Under the pieces are notes generated by a model, which saw only the letters and a list, made by a program, of their open reading frames with translations, searched no databases and had not been told where the DNA came from. Shown piece by piece: positions 11,305 to 21,772 of a DNA stretch of 64,000 nt (positions within the stretch are counted from its first letter, which is position 1; each line of letters starts with the position of its first letter). The DNA is taken from positions 62,001 through 126,000 of the forward strand of contig JAGVSM010002817.1 of assembly GCA_022494885.1 (NCBI GenBank), written 5' to 3'. Origin of the DNA: Micrasema longulum (taxonomy: Eukaryota; Arthropoda; Insecta; Trichoptera; Brachycentridae). The position numbers were made by a program, and so were the translations under genes.

Positions 11305-11455
11305 AAAGGTAAGATTTTTAATCTTATGCTTCAGGCACCAGTCCACGAACTATGAGATATTCTTGTGTAAGAATACTTTCTTTAAATACATATTTCATGT
11401 CAACCATGTAGGGAATTAAACTCGATGGACGCTCTCTTGCATGGTATACGTTAGT
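11305..11455 (-). mobile_element. tRNA-derived SINE, family A copy 3 (partial)
   Basis: On the minus strand it contains ATACCATGCAAGAGAGC, a mutated B box (TTTAATTCCC), TTGACATGAAATATGTA, ACTGGTGCCTGAAGC and an AAGATTAAAAATCTTACC stretch. It lacks the 5' segment and the 3' ATG-repeat tail and is strongly diverged. Confidence 0.5.
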
Positions 11456-12199
11456 TCAGAAGCTTGGCGATATAATATTTTTATTGCGATTACGTAAAAC
11501 ATATTTTTGAATAATCCCCTTGATGAACCCGGCTTGATTTAACATCCGATTGGTATTTATTTGTTCGCTTCGTTTCTGGCCGGGTAACCGATGATTGTCC
11601 GCGCTCGTTTTTTTTCTTTCTTTTTACGGAGATAGCCTTTTATCGCTAGTCATGCGTGCAGCTTTTGTTCACGATACGCGTATTGTTGCGCATCAAATCG
11701 GGTGCAATATTCAACCCCTTCCTATCTGCGGTAGAGAGGCGAGCACATGGTCGCGATGGACTAAACTTTCAATTTACATATTATTTGTATAGTTCGGACA
11801 AGTGTGACTGAAGGGGGACAGACGCGTGGCCTGTCTGACTGGCTACAGCTGTAGATGGTTGGAGACTGGATCTTTTTTCTTTTATTTCTCGCTCGAAGCG
11901 TCACCCTCCCCCCATCGAATGGAATCTGTAAGCTGAAGCTGTACAGTACACCCTCCGAGCTCTGTAGCCTGAGGACTTGAGATGATTCTCGCGCTATATA
12001 TGAACACTGAATTCTATCGATCAGTTGCGTTTATTGGCAGATGGGCGCGTCAATACACCATTTTATTGTACGACAACATTTATCTACAAAGATTTGTTAG
12101 AACTCGTTTAATATTGTGTATAATGTAGAAAAAGTGGATAAATAAATTATGTGTTTATTTATATATGTGTACACAAACATATCGCCGATTGCATTCCTT
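11456..12199. other. Unique DNA of mixed composition
   Basis: From about 11520 to 12000 the sequence is less AT-rich (for example CGCGTGGCCTGTCTGACTGG, CACCCTCCCCCCATCG) with no repeat relatives in the window. No convincing frame; a 65-codon frame at 11595-11792 has no recognisable motif. A possible unique regulatory or exonic segment. Confidence 0.3.
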
Positions 12200-12440
12200 G
12201 GCCCAGATTACGATTGGAAGCAAATAGAGTTATCTTCAACTTTCTATTAAATGAACTTGGTTTTTCTGTAGGAAAATGTATATTCGTATGATTTTTTTTC
12301 CGGAACATGTTCAAAAACAGGTTACCAGCGATGAAATTTAAAATTTGTATTCATTTATGCAGATTTTCCTACATAAATTCGATTTTATTTTACAGGCAGA
12401 TGAAGATAACTCAGTTGACTTTTCATTGTAATCGGGGCCC
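12200..12440. mobile_element. MITE, family F copy 1
   Basis: Inverted ends: GGCCCAGATTACGATTGGAAG with GAGTTATCTTCAACTTT on the left and, read from the right, GGGCCCCGATTACAATG with GAGTTATCTTCATCTG. It is about 241 bp, against 245 bp for the related copy at 54529-54773, with which it shares the interior phrases AACATGTTCAA/AACATTTTCAA and AGGTTACC. Non-coding; the 100-codon frame starting at 12307 lies mostly inside it and is spurious. No target duplication could be fixed. Confidence 0.75.
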
Positions 12441-12689
12441 TCGTTTTGTATTGCGTTCAAAGTATGAAATATTGGATATCGATCTTAAAAGACAGGCAAA
12501 AAGTAATAATAATAAAACAATATTTTTATCGAGTGTGAACACTCCGTACGAAAATAACCTTCGTCGATTACACGCTTATCAACGAATTTTTACACAAACT
12601 TTTGATTAAATCCCGTTTTAACAAGAATTACACATAATCCAATAAAAATTACATGTATATTTTCAATTCATGGAAAACACAATAAATTT
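12441..12689. other. AT-rich DNA without recognised features
   Basis: Nothing identifiable beyond the repeat-derived frame that runs in from the MITE at 12200. Confidence 0.45.
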
Positions 12690-12985
12690 AGACAAACAAA
12701 CAAACCATCACTCCGTTTCTCCGTAAGGGTATACAGAGATAATAAAACGCCATATCTCTTCATACAGATCTCGCTTCTTCTCAATTCATAAATCTTTATT
12801 ATTCTGACTTTTGACTTGTCCATCTTCAAGTGTTCGTTGGATTTGGTCTTGTCATGTCTTTCTCCGTTTTCCTCTATTTTTGCATCCATCAACATTCGCA
12901 TCGTAAATCTTTTTAGCCGTTCTTTCGCTGTCCATTCGCTCTACATGTCGAAACCAACGCGGAGCTCCTATCTTGATTCTGTCGA
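12690..12985 (-). pseudogene. RTE-like LINE 3' end (C-terminal RT remnant plus tail)
   Basis: On the minus strand the start reads as a HV-RMDSERTAKKIYDAN-like peptide followed by a GKRRKTRQDQIQ-like stretch. This matches the C-terminal pattern GHV.RMD.ER..KKIYE, then GRPRKRW.D.I, of RTE/BovB-type reverse transcriptases. The 3' UTR ends in GGAGAAACGGAGTGATGGTT and a (TTTG)n tail (12690-12712 on plus: CAAACAAACAAACC). Frames are broken. The tail and UTR match 36413-36645; a third, plus-strand copy is at 52571-52855. Confidence 0.7.
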
Positions 12986-13799
12986 TAATACTTATCTCAG
13001 CCTTACGTAATTTTATTTATATGTATACATAGAAAATTATTATAAAAGAAATTAAAAAGACACAATGGTAAATAGTAGACTCGGTGGAGTGGAAGCGGGA
13101 AAGAGTTGTTTATAATTTAATTTGGTTCAGTGATTTTATGAAAGAAGACAACTTAATGTGCGGATTTCGACATTTGTGCATCTATCGTGCATAGTTTTAC
13201 CGGGCATTAGCCTCGCTTTATTACTCTTAATCTCGCTTTACTGTGTCGGTAAACAGCTGATATTCCCATTAACCTAGTATCCGTGTCGGACAATGACTGA
13301 AGGTGTCGGGGACAATAATAATATATTGGAGCGGCTAACTCTAGTACGTATGTACCGCCATCCAATCAGGTACGGAATCGGAAGGATGGGGGAGAGGGTT
13401 GGAGGAGAGGGCAGTGGAAATACTTGATCCGCAGAATAGTAGAGGAATTATTTTGACAGAAATTGAAATGCAACGAAGAAATACCAAACGTAAATCGATT
13501 GGATATTCGGAACCTTTGACGTAAAATAATGAGTAAGGAATCTTAATTACTTTGCGATGCGCAAGTTACACTCATTATTTACTTTTAAGAAACATCTTAA
13601 ATATTGTTACCCCTAATTAGTCTTCTAACCACTGTCCTATTCACATGTATTTTATATTGTAATGTGTGTGTTGATTGCCATTTCTTTGTTCTATATGGCG
13701 GACAAGGTTGTACCCAAAATTATAAAGAAAACATCCTGTTTTGATTGTTCGTATAGCAAAACAAAGATTTTTTGAGTTTTCGGGATCCAAGGCGATTTG
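12986..13799. other. Unique DNA, no recognised gene
   Basis: It contains purine-rich stretches (GGATGGGGGAGAGGGTTGG at about 13383) and a mixed-composition patch at 13180-13340. No repeat relatives or convincing frames. Confidence 0.4.
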
Positions 13800-14058
13800 C
13801 GGTAATCCACCTTCTGCAGCCGATTATCCACGAATGTTTGCGGACTTCTCCGAACCCGAACCCACTCCCTCCCGCGTTTTGGTGGTTACACACCATTGTA
13901 GGCCGAGGGGAGAGCCGTCCCCTCCCCCGACCCCGTCCCCCGCCCCCGGGCGAGGGTCGATGTATGCGCCAGCCGACAGCCAGCACAAGGCGGCGGCACA
14001 GCACGGCGCGGTCCTCGGTCCTATCGACCCGCGCGGGAGTAGGTACAATGCTAGATAC
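13800..14058. promoter_or_regulatory. GC/CpG-rich island (possible promoter or 5' exon)
   Basis: A sharp rise in GC content with many CpG steps and C-runs (CCCCTCCCCCGACCCCG, GGCGGCGGCACAGCACGG) stands out against AT-rich surroundings. Four reading frames are open here at once (108-122 codons across both strands). That is what composition alone produces, since stop codons are rare in GC-rich DNA, so none is called as a gene. In lepidopteran genomes 5' exons and promoters are often the GC-richest local segments, which is the reason for this tentative call. Confidence 0.3.
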
Positions 14059-14059
14059 C

Positions 14060-14115
14060 CCGGGTACTGGGTACCGGGTACTAGGCACTAGGCACTAGGT
14101 ACTAGGTACTATAGG
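14060..14115. repeat. Degenerate 7-8-bp tandem array (GGTACTA/GGCACTA)
   Basis: About seven consecutive units: GGGTACT, GGGTACC, GGGTACTA, GGCACTA twice and GGTACTA twice. It lies immediately beside the GC-rich island and was probably made by slippage. Confidence 0.8.
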
Positions 14116-14342
14116 TGTCGGGTAGGTACTGCAGACTGGGAGTACACCCGCGCCGACTTGATGGTGGGGCCCTTCGCGCCCTGTGAAGCGCAATCTCGAG
14201 AGGTATTTTCACGGCTCCTAAACAAATCGCAGATTACGCAGTCGCCAAGGTTAAAACATTCATTTAAGACGCTGGAATAATTCGCTTTGCACGCTGGAAC
14301 CGAAGCATCTGGGTTTTCTGATTGCGTCTGTTTTAAATTTGA
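14116..14342. other. Unique DNA between GC-rich island and piggyBac-like element
   Basis: Mixed composition with GGGGCCCTTCGCGCCC near 14166; no feature assigned. Confidence 0.4.
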
Positions 14343-15182
14343 CTCTTAAAAGACTGTTCTAAAAAATTCCTTTAGATGCGATGCTGTAACCTCGTGTTAC
14401 AGTAAGCAAAATCCGTCATATTTTGAAATACGGGTATTTAAAAACAAAAAATTAACACATTTATACATTTTAGTAACGCTTTTTCTACAATTTGTAAAAA
14501 TAATCAACAATTTTAATTTTATTTATTTATATATGAATATGTACATTACAAAATAATAATAATTTTGTAAAATACTAAACAAAGTCAATATAATTAGATG
14601 CATATAAAAATAACACATCGGTATAGTATATCTTGAGAATACATTTAAAAATAAGAGAATCTTGTAATGTAAAACTCCCTCGAAAACGTGAAAGATATCA
14701 ATGTCCAAAGCAATATTGTTCAATATAGATGTAGCCCTTCCAACAGGCATAACCATTGGCAGGTTGGTTCTGTAAATTGAAATGTGGAACAGTCAAGTTG
14801 ATGCTGTCTAAGGTAATTATCCGAAACATAAAAGATTTGCTGCGCATAATTTCAGGGCTGTCGACACTACCGCGCAACAATCAAAAGAAAGGCGTAGTTA
14901 GATACACATCCCTTCTGGTCTTTGTAACTTTGTTGTAACGTTTAACTTATCATACCCTGGAGAATCTCAGCGGGATAAAGCCATGGATAATATCCGCACT
15001 CCCTCGTGTAGAGAATTCTAAGAAATTTCTTCTGAACCCTCTCCACCATAAGAAAGTACTAATTTCAACTCACATGGTCCTCTTACCATATAATTTAGGC
15101 CAGTTATAGCAAAATACGACATCATTATTTAAAAAAGTAAAATAGATTCGTAGATTCGTGTGACATCATATCCACACAAGGG
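14343..15182 (+). mobile_element. piggyBac-like non-autonomous element, copy 1 (decayed)
   Basis: The left end (CTCTTAAAAGACTGTTCTA, then GATGCTGTAACCTCGTGTTAC) and the right end (TGTGACATCATATCCACACA plus AGGG) match the cleaner element at 25525-26114. The flanks TTGA (14339-14342) and TTTA (15183-15186) are one substitution each from the TTAA duplication seen there. The element is 840 bp and carries no transposase; frames at 14523-14880 are AT-rich and unrelated to piggyBac proteins. Confidence 0.6.
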
Positions 15183-15268
15183 TTTACAACCTACGTACCT
15201 ACAGTTCGTATCCACTTAAGCTATTTATAATTTACATGGTAGCTATTAGGGTTATCCATTTATCACTA

Positions 15269-15514
15269 GCCCAAAGCAACAGTGAGATTTCTCTCAAGAA
15301 CTTATTCTGAGATAACCGGACTTTGAGGCGTGCAAAGAGTCTGACTGAATGAAATTATTTGAAGTAGATTATGAATACTATATTTTAACTTAGTTCAACT
15401 ATCTAACTTTAATATTGTCTCATTTTAGAACGTTGATTAATTTAATTTACTAACATATCTGATTTTGTATATCAAAATCAGAAATTTCGGGTTTATTTCA
15501 CTGTTGCTTTGGGC
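15269..15514. mobile_element. TA-flanked MITE
   Basis: Terminal inverted repeats GCCCAAAGCAACAGTGAGAT (left) and GCCCAAAGCAACAGTGAAAT (from the right), each preceded by TA (15267-15268 and 15515-15516). A TA duplication points to the Tc1/mariner superfamily. At 246 bp and non-coding, it must depend on a transposase from elsewhere. Confidence 0.75.
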
Positions 15515-16688
15515 TACCGATATATTTTCTTTAAAACAGCTCTACAGGAATGCTAACGATACAATGTTCATTGTTCATAAACTTCTAGTTATGGGTAAAG
15601 AATTTAAACATTTATTTAATGTATAGTATTATCAATGACAAATCTAGAGTGTTGCTTATTTATAAAATACTAATACACGCTTCGTACATACGAATTTGCT
15701 ATATTTATTTATAAATAAACTCCTTACATCAACACCAACACCAACACATCACATGTAGATATTTATTTTCCCAATGTTTTGTGCTTTCTATTATCTAATA
15801 GCGTTGTTTCTCAACCTTTTTAATATCGCGGGCCCCCGAAAAGCCAAAAATTGAAGTAAAAAATCCTTACAACATATTTTGACGTTTGTCAGTTTTATTA
15901 AATTGAAATATCGCTTGAGAAAATTTTACAACTATATAGAATTTTTATCCCAAGATTAAGAGACGTTTTGGCTCGCGCGACGATGTAAATATGGAAGCCT
16001 ATTATAGTAACGGATGTTTTAAAATAATGATCCCGTTTGCCACTTCTTACTTATGTGAGAAGGGCATCTTATTTATAGTGGCTTTGAAAACTTAATACAG
16101 AAATAGTCTATTATCATAAAATAAATTTGTTTCTAACCACTTATTATTTATTTTTTCTGCTGCCCTATTTCAAAGCTACACAAGCTTCTTTATTAAGGTT
16201 TATTATCTCCCTTAGTAGATTCACTACTTTTTTTTATTCTTAAAGGCGTTTTTTTATATATATTTATTCTGCTTGTGTAAAAAAAGGTTTTTGGCGTATA
16301 TATTGTTGTGCTATATTTAGTTATAAAGGTGCTAAACCTCCTTTGTTTCTTTGTCGTTCTCAATATGTGTTATTTTCTAAATGTTTATATTATTTATGTC
16401 CCGAATCGAGTTGTTGTAACTCCTAGGAATGTAATTCAACGTATTATACTTGTAAAATACTTTGTGTTATGTGATTTATAAATAAATATAAAAAAAAGGT
16501 AAACTTAACTGATGAATTCTATCCTATTTTATTTTTACTATGATAACTAAATATTATATTCTATTTTATTTTTGCATTGATAACTAATCTCACTTCTTTA
16601 GTTCATCATACACGCAATTTTAAATCAGAAAATATAATATTATTGATATTGAATACATTAATTAGCTTTGTGGTAAATTATTTCACTA

Positions 16689-16897
16689 AATGTTATCAAA
16701 TATTTGTATAAAACCACTTTCCGACGTTTATATGTCTACCGGTTTCGAGACGTACCCGTCTCTTCGTGCAACTATGGTGAAGGTGTTTAGTGGGTTTTGC
16801 ATGTTGGTTGTGGTGTCCTGACGAAGAGACGGGTACGTCTCGAAACCGGTAAACAGAAAAGTCGGTAAGTTGTAACATACAAATATTGAATAACATT
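16689..16897 (+). mobile_element. Foldback with hammerhead-ribozyme-like core (Penelope-like remnant?)
   Basis: Arms 16689-16767 and 16821-16897 are inverted copies, with an identical 30-bp core (16738-16767 and 16821-16850). On the plus strand the right arm reads CTGACGA (16818-16824), a GAGACG/CGTCTC stem with a GGTA loop (16826-16841), GAAA (16842-16845), then CCGG and TA. This is the order CUGANGA - helix II - GAAA - short helix III - UH of a type I hammerhead, with one extra A before helix II. Hammerheads with very short helix III are known in Penelope-like retroelements and retrozymes. The assignment here is inference. Confidence 0.5.
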
Positions 16898-16954
16898 CAG
16901 AAAATATAATATGTAACTTAAGCTTAGTTAGAATGTAAGTTTACATATACAATT

Positions 16955-17020
16955 GTAAAGCGCCCTCGAGGTGATCTTTCTCAAAAATGGCGCTATATAA
17001 ATCAGCAAAATATTATTAGT
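16955..17020 (+). repeat. SINE/LINE-like 3' end with GCGC-TATATAAAT motif
   Basis: The segment contains TTGTAAAGCGCCCTCGAGG, then ATGGCGCTATATAAATC, followed by ATT-rich sequence. A paired AAGCGC and GCGCTATATAAAT ending resembles a 3' terminus I recall from several animal retroposons. The single copy and short length limit the call. Confidence 0.3.
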
Positions 17021-17451
17021 ACATTATTGATATATATTGTGGAGCTAATAAGTTAAGTGTTTTTGTCATGTTATTTTAATGACGGGAAGTGTAAAAAGAG
17101 ATGGATACGATCTTTAAAACAAAACAGGTGTGGGCTATTGTTTTTTTTTACTGACTTAATTTATTTTCTTACAAATCTGTTTTATTATTTGTGCTTTAAA
17201 TATCAATTTTATAGTCTATTATCGCTTGAAAATATTTTTATTTTGTTTGTTTACTATGTCGATCCACATATAAAAACTTTTGAGTGAAAAATAATGCTCA
17301 CCGTTGCCTCGCGTCGCATTAATATTATAATGAATTATTTTAACCAACTCAAGCCATTACTATTTTATCTCGCTGGACTGATTATGACCCCACCTCATCG
17401 CGACCCACAGAGGGTCACGAATCACGACCTCCAGGTTGAGAAACAATGTTT

Positions 17452-18756
17452 ATGGATACATTATCAGTGAAAAGTTGTCAAATAAATGTAATTACCATCG
17501 ACCGTTGGACTTCCCTGTTTTCTTTCATATAAGTAAATGGCTATCAGTCCGCGCATCTATTTTAGTTCATCGGGGTCACCATGAGTTCCGTTGTTATACA
17601 GGGTCAGCTGTCGTTACAATAATAAACATCACTTCTTGCTAGAGTGTAAACAGACAGTTATATTGACAATATTGTAGGCTGAAATGAATATTGTCCATTA
17701 ACATTACGTTTATGAAATAAACTGCGTGTACAGGTTTTTTTCATATTGCATAGTCTAGTTTTTGCGCAATTTGAAATTAAAATGCTCGTCTGCATTATAT
17801 TTGTGTTGCGTTCATATTATTATCGAATTAAACGATTTGTTACACCCAATAATGATGACAGTTGTAGTACTCGTAGTTTACCGCAGATTTTTCTTAAATA
17901 CGAGTTGTACGATTATTATTTTTACTGCTTGATTTTCGAACTTAACTTTTGACAATATTAATATAAAAACATTGCTTGCGATATCTGTGAACTAACCGAC
18001 TAACTTATTAAAATAATCAACACTTTTACGTTTTTTATGACTAAATACATATTTTTTTTTTTTTTTTTTATTAAATTGAAAACATATTATACATAATTAT
18101 ATACAATATTCCCAAGGAGTTATTTAAAAAAAAAAACTCATTTAGGGACAAACAGATAACATTTTTTTTAAAGACGTTTTTAAATTTTAAACTATAATAT
18201 TATTTACAAAAGCAGAAAAATTAAAATTATGATATACTACAAATTAAAAAGGGTATGAAAAATACTTGAAAATAACAAAATAAACAGAATCCTAGGCATG
18301 GAAATAAATTCAAAATAATGTTTACATTATGCAATCTGGGAAAGAAAATTGAAAAAGTTTAAAAATTACATGTATGTATATATACATACTGAACTAGTAC
18401 AAAATAAAATCTTTTTTTTTAATCAACAAAATATGCGCACACCCAATACAGGTTAATTTTTTTTATCAAAAACGTATTGAAATTATGTATACAAGCCAAA
18501 AAAAGTATATAAAAAGAAAAAAACACAAATAACATTTAAATAGTATTAATTATTAAATTTTAAAAGGTTGGTATTTATCGCTGGATTGGTCACGTAGATA
18601 CATAGTTTCTGATTAACTTCTACGTTGCTGACAAATTTGATGACTAAACCGACTGATTTTTATGATACTGGGAATCAATTGATAAGATTTAACTTTTTAG
18701 TAGGTACTAGGCACCTTATACCAAATATTATAATATATCTACGTGAAAAACTCCTA
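17452..18756. other. AT-rich DNA without recognised features
   Basis: Includes a T-run at about 18051-18069 and a long A/T-rich stretch to 18540. No repeat relatives or credible frames; 17746-17952 is low-complexity. Confidence 0.45.
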
Positions 18757-18953
18757 TAACGAGCGTTTTGAGGGTGCGGCTGTGGACCTGGCTTAGGTAC
18801 GTGCTGCAAATGCCTCGAGAGAGCCTTTGCCCGAGCTGCCTCTTCTTCACACCTGCGGGCTAGCGCCGTCCTGGAAGAACGTCGCGTCGGTGACGATCTT
18901 TCGCCTTTATTCGGCGAGACTAAGGGATGGGGGATTGAAGTCGAAGGAGGCAA
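18757..18953 (-). other. Possible host exon (unrecognised, minus strand)
   Basis: A GC-richer patch within AT-rich DNA. On the minus strand a good splice acceptor-like site (pyrimidine-rich tract ending CCCATCCCTTAG) precedes an open stretch. It contains PNKGERSSPTRRSSRTALA, then RRCEEEAARAKALSRHLQ and PKPGPQPHPQ. Charged and proline-rich, so possibly a disordered region of a real protein. Only weak donor-like GT sites follow (CAC|GTACCT, CAG|GTCCAC). I recognise no family. Confidence 0.25.
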
Positions 18954-19604
18954 GAATACTGGCTAGCGATAGGTCTCCTAGAGGCGTTTGGTGATGTCCA
19001 CATGCTCAACTTAAGAGAGGATGTGGAAAAGAAGAATGTGCAATGTATCCATCTGTCCTGTAATAATTTCGCTAGTATTTTTTTTAAATCTAAATTTTGT
19101 TGAATACTCACGTATAAGGTACTAAGTTATATAGATGGCGTATGTAATTACACCTTCTGCGTAATTACGATAAGATAAATTTGAGTAATCTCGATTATTA
19201 AATGGAAAAAAAAACAAATAAGTTTAAATACCGCATTACGCTTCATTTTTCTCCCTTCGTTTTCGGTGGTATGCAAGTCATCGAGTATGTAAATTGAACA
19301 AAAATCACGCAGAGCTGGAAACCATTTCCACGATAACGCCATACCATTATTTAATAAGTAATTTACGTCTATCGTAAACAAAAAAATCTATCAACTACCC
19401 CAGAACTCGCATCGACTTACTACTCTGTTTGAACTTTATAATTCACAATTTTCATCCTCCCGCGTTGAACGGGTGGTGTCCCTGATTTAACATACAGTGT
19501 AACGCAAACCACGCTTTACCTAACGCAACGTTACGTGTAAAAAGGAAATTTCACCTCGGGTGCTGTTTTATATGTGCACTCACACTCTTAATTTCCTTTA
19601 CATT
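18954..19604. other. Unique DNA, no recognised gene
   Basis: AT-rich with a few mixed patches; frames at 18920-19111 and 19148-19381 (minus) carry no recognisable motif. Confidence 0.4.
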
Positions 19605-19720
19605 ATTATTTATTTATTTATTTATTCATATTTTTTTGCTTACAAAGTATAATTAATAATAAAAATATTGTGACCTCACTGGGGTTTCCCGTACCGAGGA
19701 CACTTAACAATATACTTTTT
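19605..19720 (-). repeat. LINE-like 3' end, family K copy 2
   Basis: On the minus strand: CCTCGGTACGGGAAACCCC, AGTGAGGTCAC, then AT-rich sequence and an (AAAT)n tail (plus strand TTATTTATTTATTTATTTAT near 19608). It is related to the block at 521-620 in opposite orientation. Confidence 0.45.
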
Positions 19721-21479
19721 TTAAATTACATTTGAGAATAAACAAAGAAGACTAACTTAAAAAAACAAAGATAATCAACAAATATTCAGACAGTTTTAAA
19801 AACAAGGTATTTATGTACATCTATATTATTTATATTACAAAACACACAATGAAAATAACAAAAACCTAACATAAGCTATACACTTGTGGAGCAGTTGATT
19901 CAATATTGGTATGGGCGAATGAGACAATCCATTTTACTTCTACCTAGCTCCACTATCCATTTTTTATAGCATTTTTCAACATTTTCTCGTTACTAATTGT
20001 TTTAATAGATAGTGGAAGTAGGTTTTAGATTTTAATCGAATAATACTCAAAATCCCTTCGTCCGAAAGTGGTTTTAGTTTGTATTTGTTTAAGTTGTCCA
20101 TGTGTTGAGGATCTAGTGATTATATTATTCGAGAACTTCTACCTACGCGTTAAATGATTATGTACTCGTGAATTGGTAATCCTATGAGTTAAGAAATCAC
20201 ACCTACCATACGATTCATAATATAATTAATATTTAACTAATTTTTCTACTATCAAATTTGGTTTTAAATCGGAAATGGTCCTTTAATTTCGGAATTCGGA
20301 GCCATAATATAATTATCTGTATTTCCTTAACGACGAATAATGTTTCTTAATTTGAGAATTATTTTTTATCAAATGTATTTTCATGGTTTGACGTAATTTC
20401 TTTAAGTTTTACAAACTTTTGTTAATACCTTAATATTTTTTCGCGACTATTTTAAGCGGCCATTAAAGCTATTTTACATTCTCGCCTGATTAAGTAGTAA
20501 TATTTCTCACTCGTTAGTGTCATAGGGTTATCAATGTTTACTTAGCAATCCCAATGCTGTGTATATTGTACCCGTATACACTTTACTGCAAAATAGCTGT
20601 TATTATGTGCATATATATTGTGTGTAAATAGCCTTTACAACTTCCTACCTTGTACCGTGTACCGTGTACCGTGTTCGTTCTTCAGCATTCTACATTCTCA
20701 GTTGTTTATGCATTTCCGTTGCCTTAATCGTCCTTTACTATGCACTGTGCCCTTTTTGTGCAGCAATACATTTAATGTTAGTAAAGTTGGCAACACTGCT
20801 GGGTATTGGGTGTTGGAGGGAAAGAAGGGCCGGACATGACTCGGCACCTGCGCAAATCAAAATTAATGTGGTTTCTTATTTGTAAAGGGGAGGCTTATGT
20901 TACCACTCTTAATTTGGAACACGAGGGATATGCATCAAGATACACTTTCCCTTTCTATCGGGGTTCGAAGGATATATATCATGAAATTTATTGCCGATAT
21001 ATATAAATTTTATTTATATTTTATTCTGTGTCTTTGTTTCTACGAGACATTTCCGCGTTTCTCCGCGTTTAACTTAACTGAGATTTCCCGGGACCGAAAT
21101 GGGGACCGGACCTGGAGCAAGGGGAATAATATGCAGAAACAGCAGCTCTAGAGGTATACTTTTTATCTTTTTGTTTGGTTTCCCAAGTCCAAACATAGAG
21201 ATAGGCTGGGTTATGAAAAGGCCGCAAAACTGGTATTCCTCTTTGAATATTTTAACCAACACCCTGCAGCCAGACATACTGATTACAATTCGGTTTGGAA
21301 GGCATATGTTAAGATGATGCTAGTAAAGATTGCTCGCCGTTTGATTATATTTCAATAGATAACTTGATAAGATATCAATTTCTGTTGTATCCTTTGTAAT
21401 TTTCATTGTTCAAAAGATATAACAAATATATTTCTATCAACTGCCTAATATAACTGTAGTTTTAGTGTATATTTAAATG
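19721..21479. other. AT-rich to mixed unique DNA
   Basis: A short 7-bp array (TACCGTG three times) sits at about 20650-20672. Overlapping 60-84-codon frames between 20618 and 21317 occur in all three plus frames and one minus frame and resemble nothing known. No further repeats seen. Confidence 0.4.
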
Positions 21480-21772
21480 TACAAAAAAAAAATATTTTAA
21501 TAAAACTAACTACTTTGAACGACGTCACTAGTTCATATGAATCAACCAATGATAAGAGATGTAAAGAAAATTTCCGGTATGCTTACCGTCAACAGACCAA
21601 TGGGCAGAACTGATCGACAATAAGCAAAAGAGAACCTCTGACGTCACACGCGTAGTAATTTCAGAAATGCAAAACTTAAAAATCATAGCGCTGATATAAA
21701 AATTGAAACATATTTTTTTGCTTAGTTTAATAGTCCATTAACAAATAAAATAAACCACTGAACTTCTTCATT
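21480..21772 (+). mobile_element. MITE, family I copy 1 (left end missing)
   Basis: It shares the interior (TTTTAATAAAA, GACGTCACTAGTTC, TTTCCGG, TGACGTCA, then TAGTCCATTAACAAATAAA) and the right terminal repeat (CACTGAACTTCTTCATT) with the complete copies at 33983-34375 and 60988-61371. The matching left terminus AATGAGGAAGTTCAGTG is not found upstream, so this copy is truncated. Confidence 0.7.

Larger units (their letters stand above)
15799..17451. mobile_element. hAT-like element remnant (1.65 kb)
   Basis: The left end GCGTTGTTTCTCAACCTTTTT and the right end CCAGGTTGAGAAACAATG are inverted. The phrase GGTTCTCAACCT at both ends is characteristic of hAT (Charlie-type) terminal repeats. The interior lacks a recognisable hAT transposase or BED finger and contains at least one nested foldback (16689-16897). 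The flanking 8-bp duplication typical of hAT elements is not recognisable, so the copy is old. Confidence 0.55.

Noticed and set aside
13720..14098. Four overlapping frames of 74-122 codons on both strands
   Set aside because: Simultaneous openness in many registers is a consequence of GC-rich composition. None resembles a known protein.
16696..16896. 66-codon minus-strand frame
   Set aside because: Lies wholly inside the foldback with the ribozyme-like core. The frame follows the palindrome.
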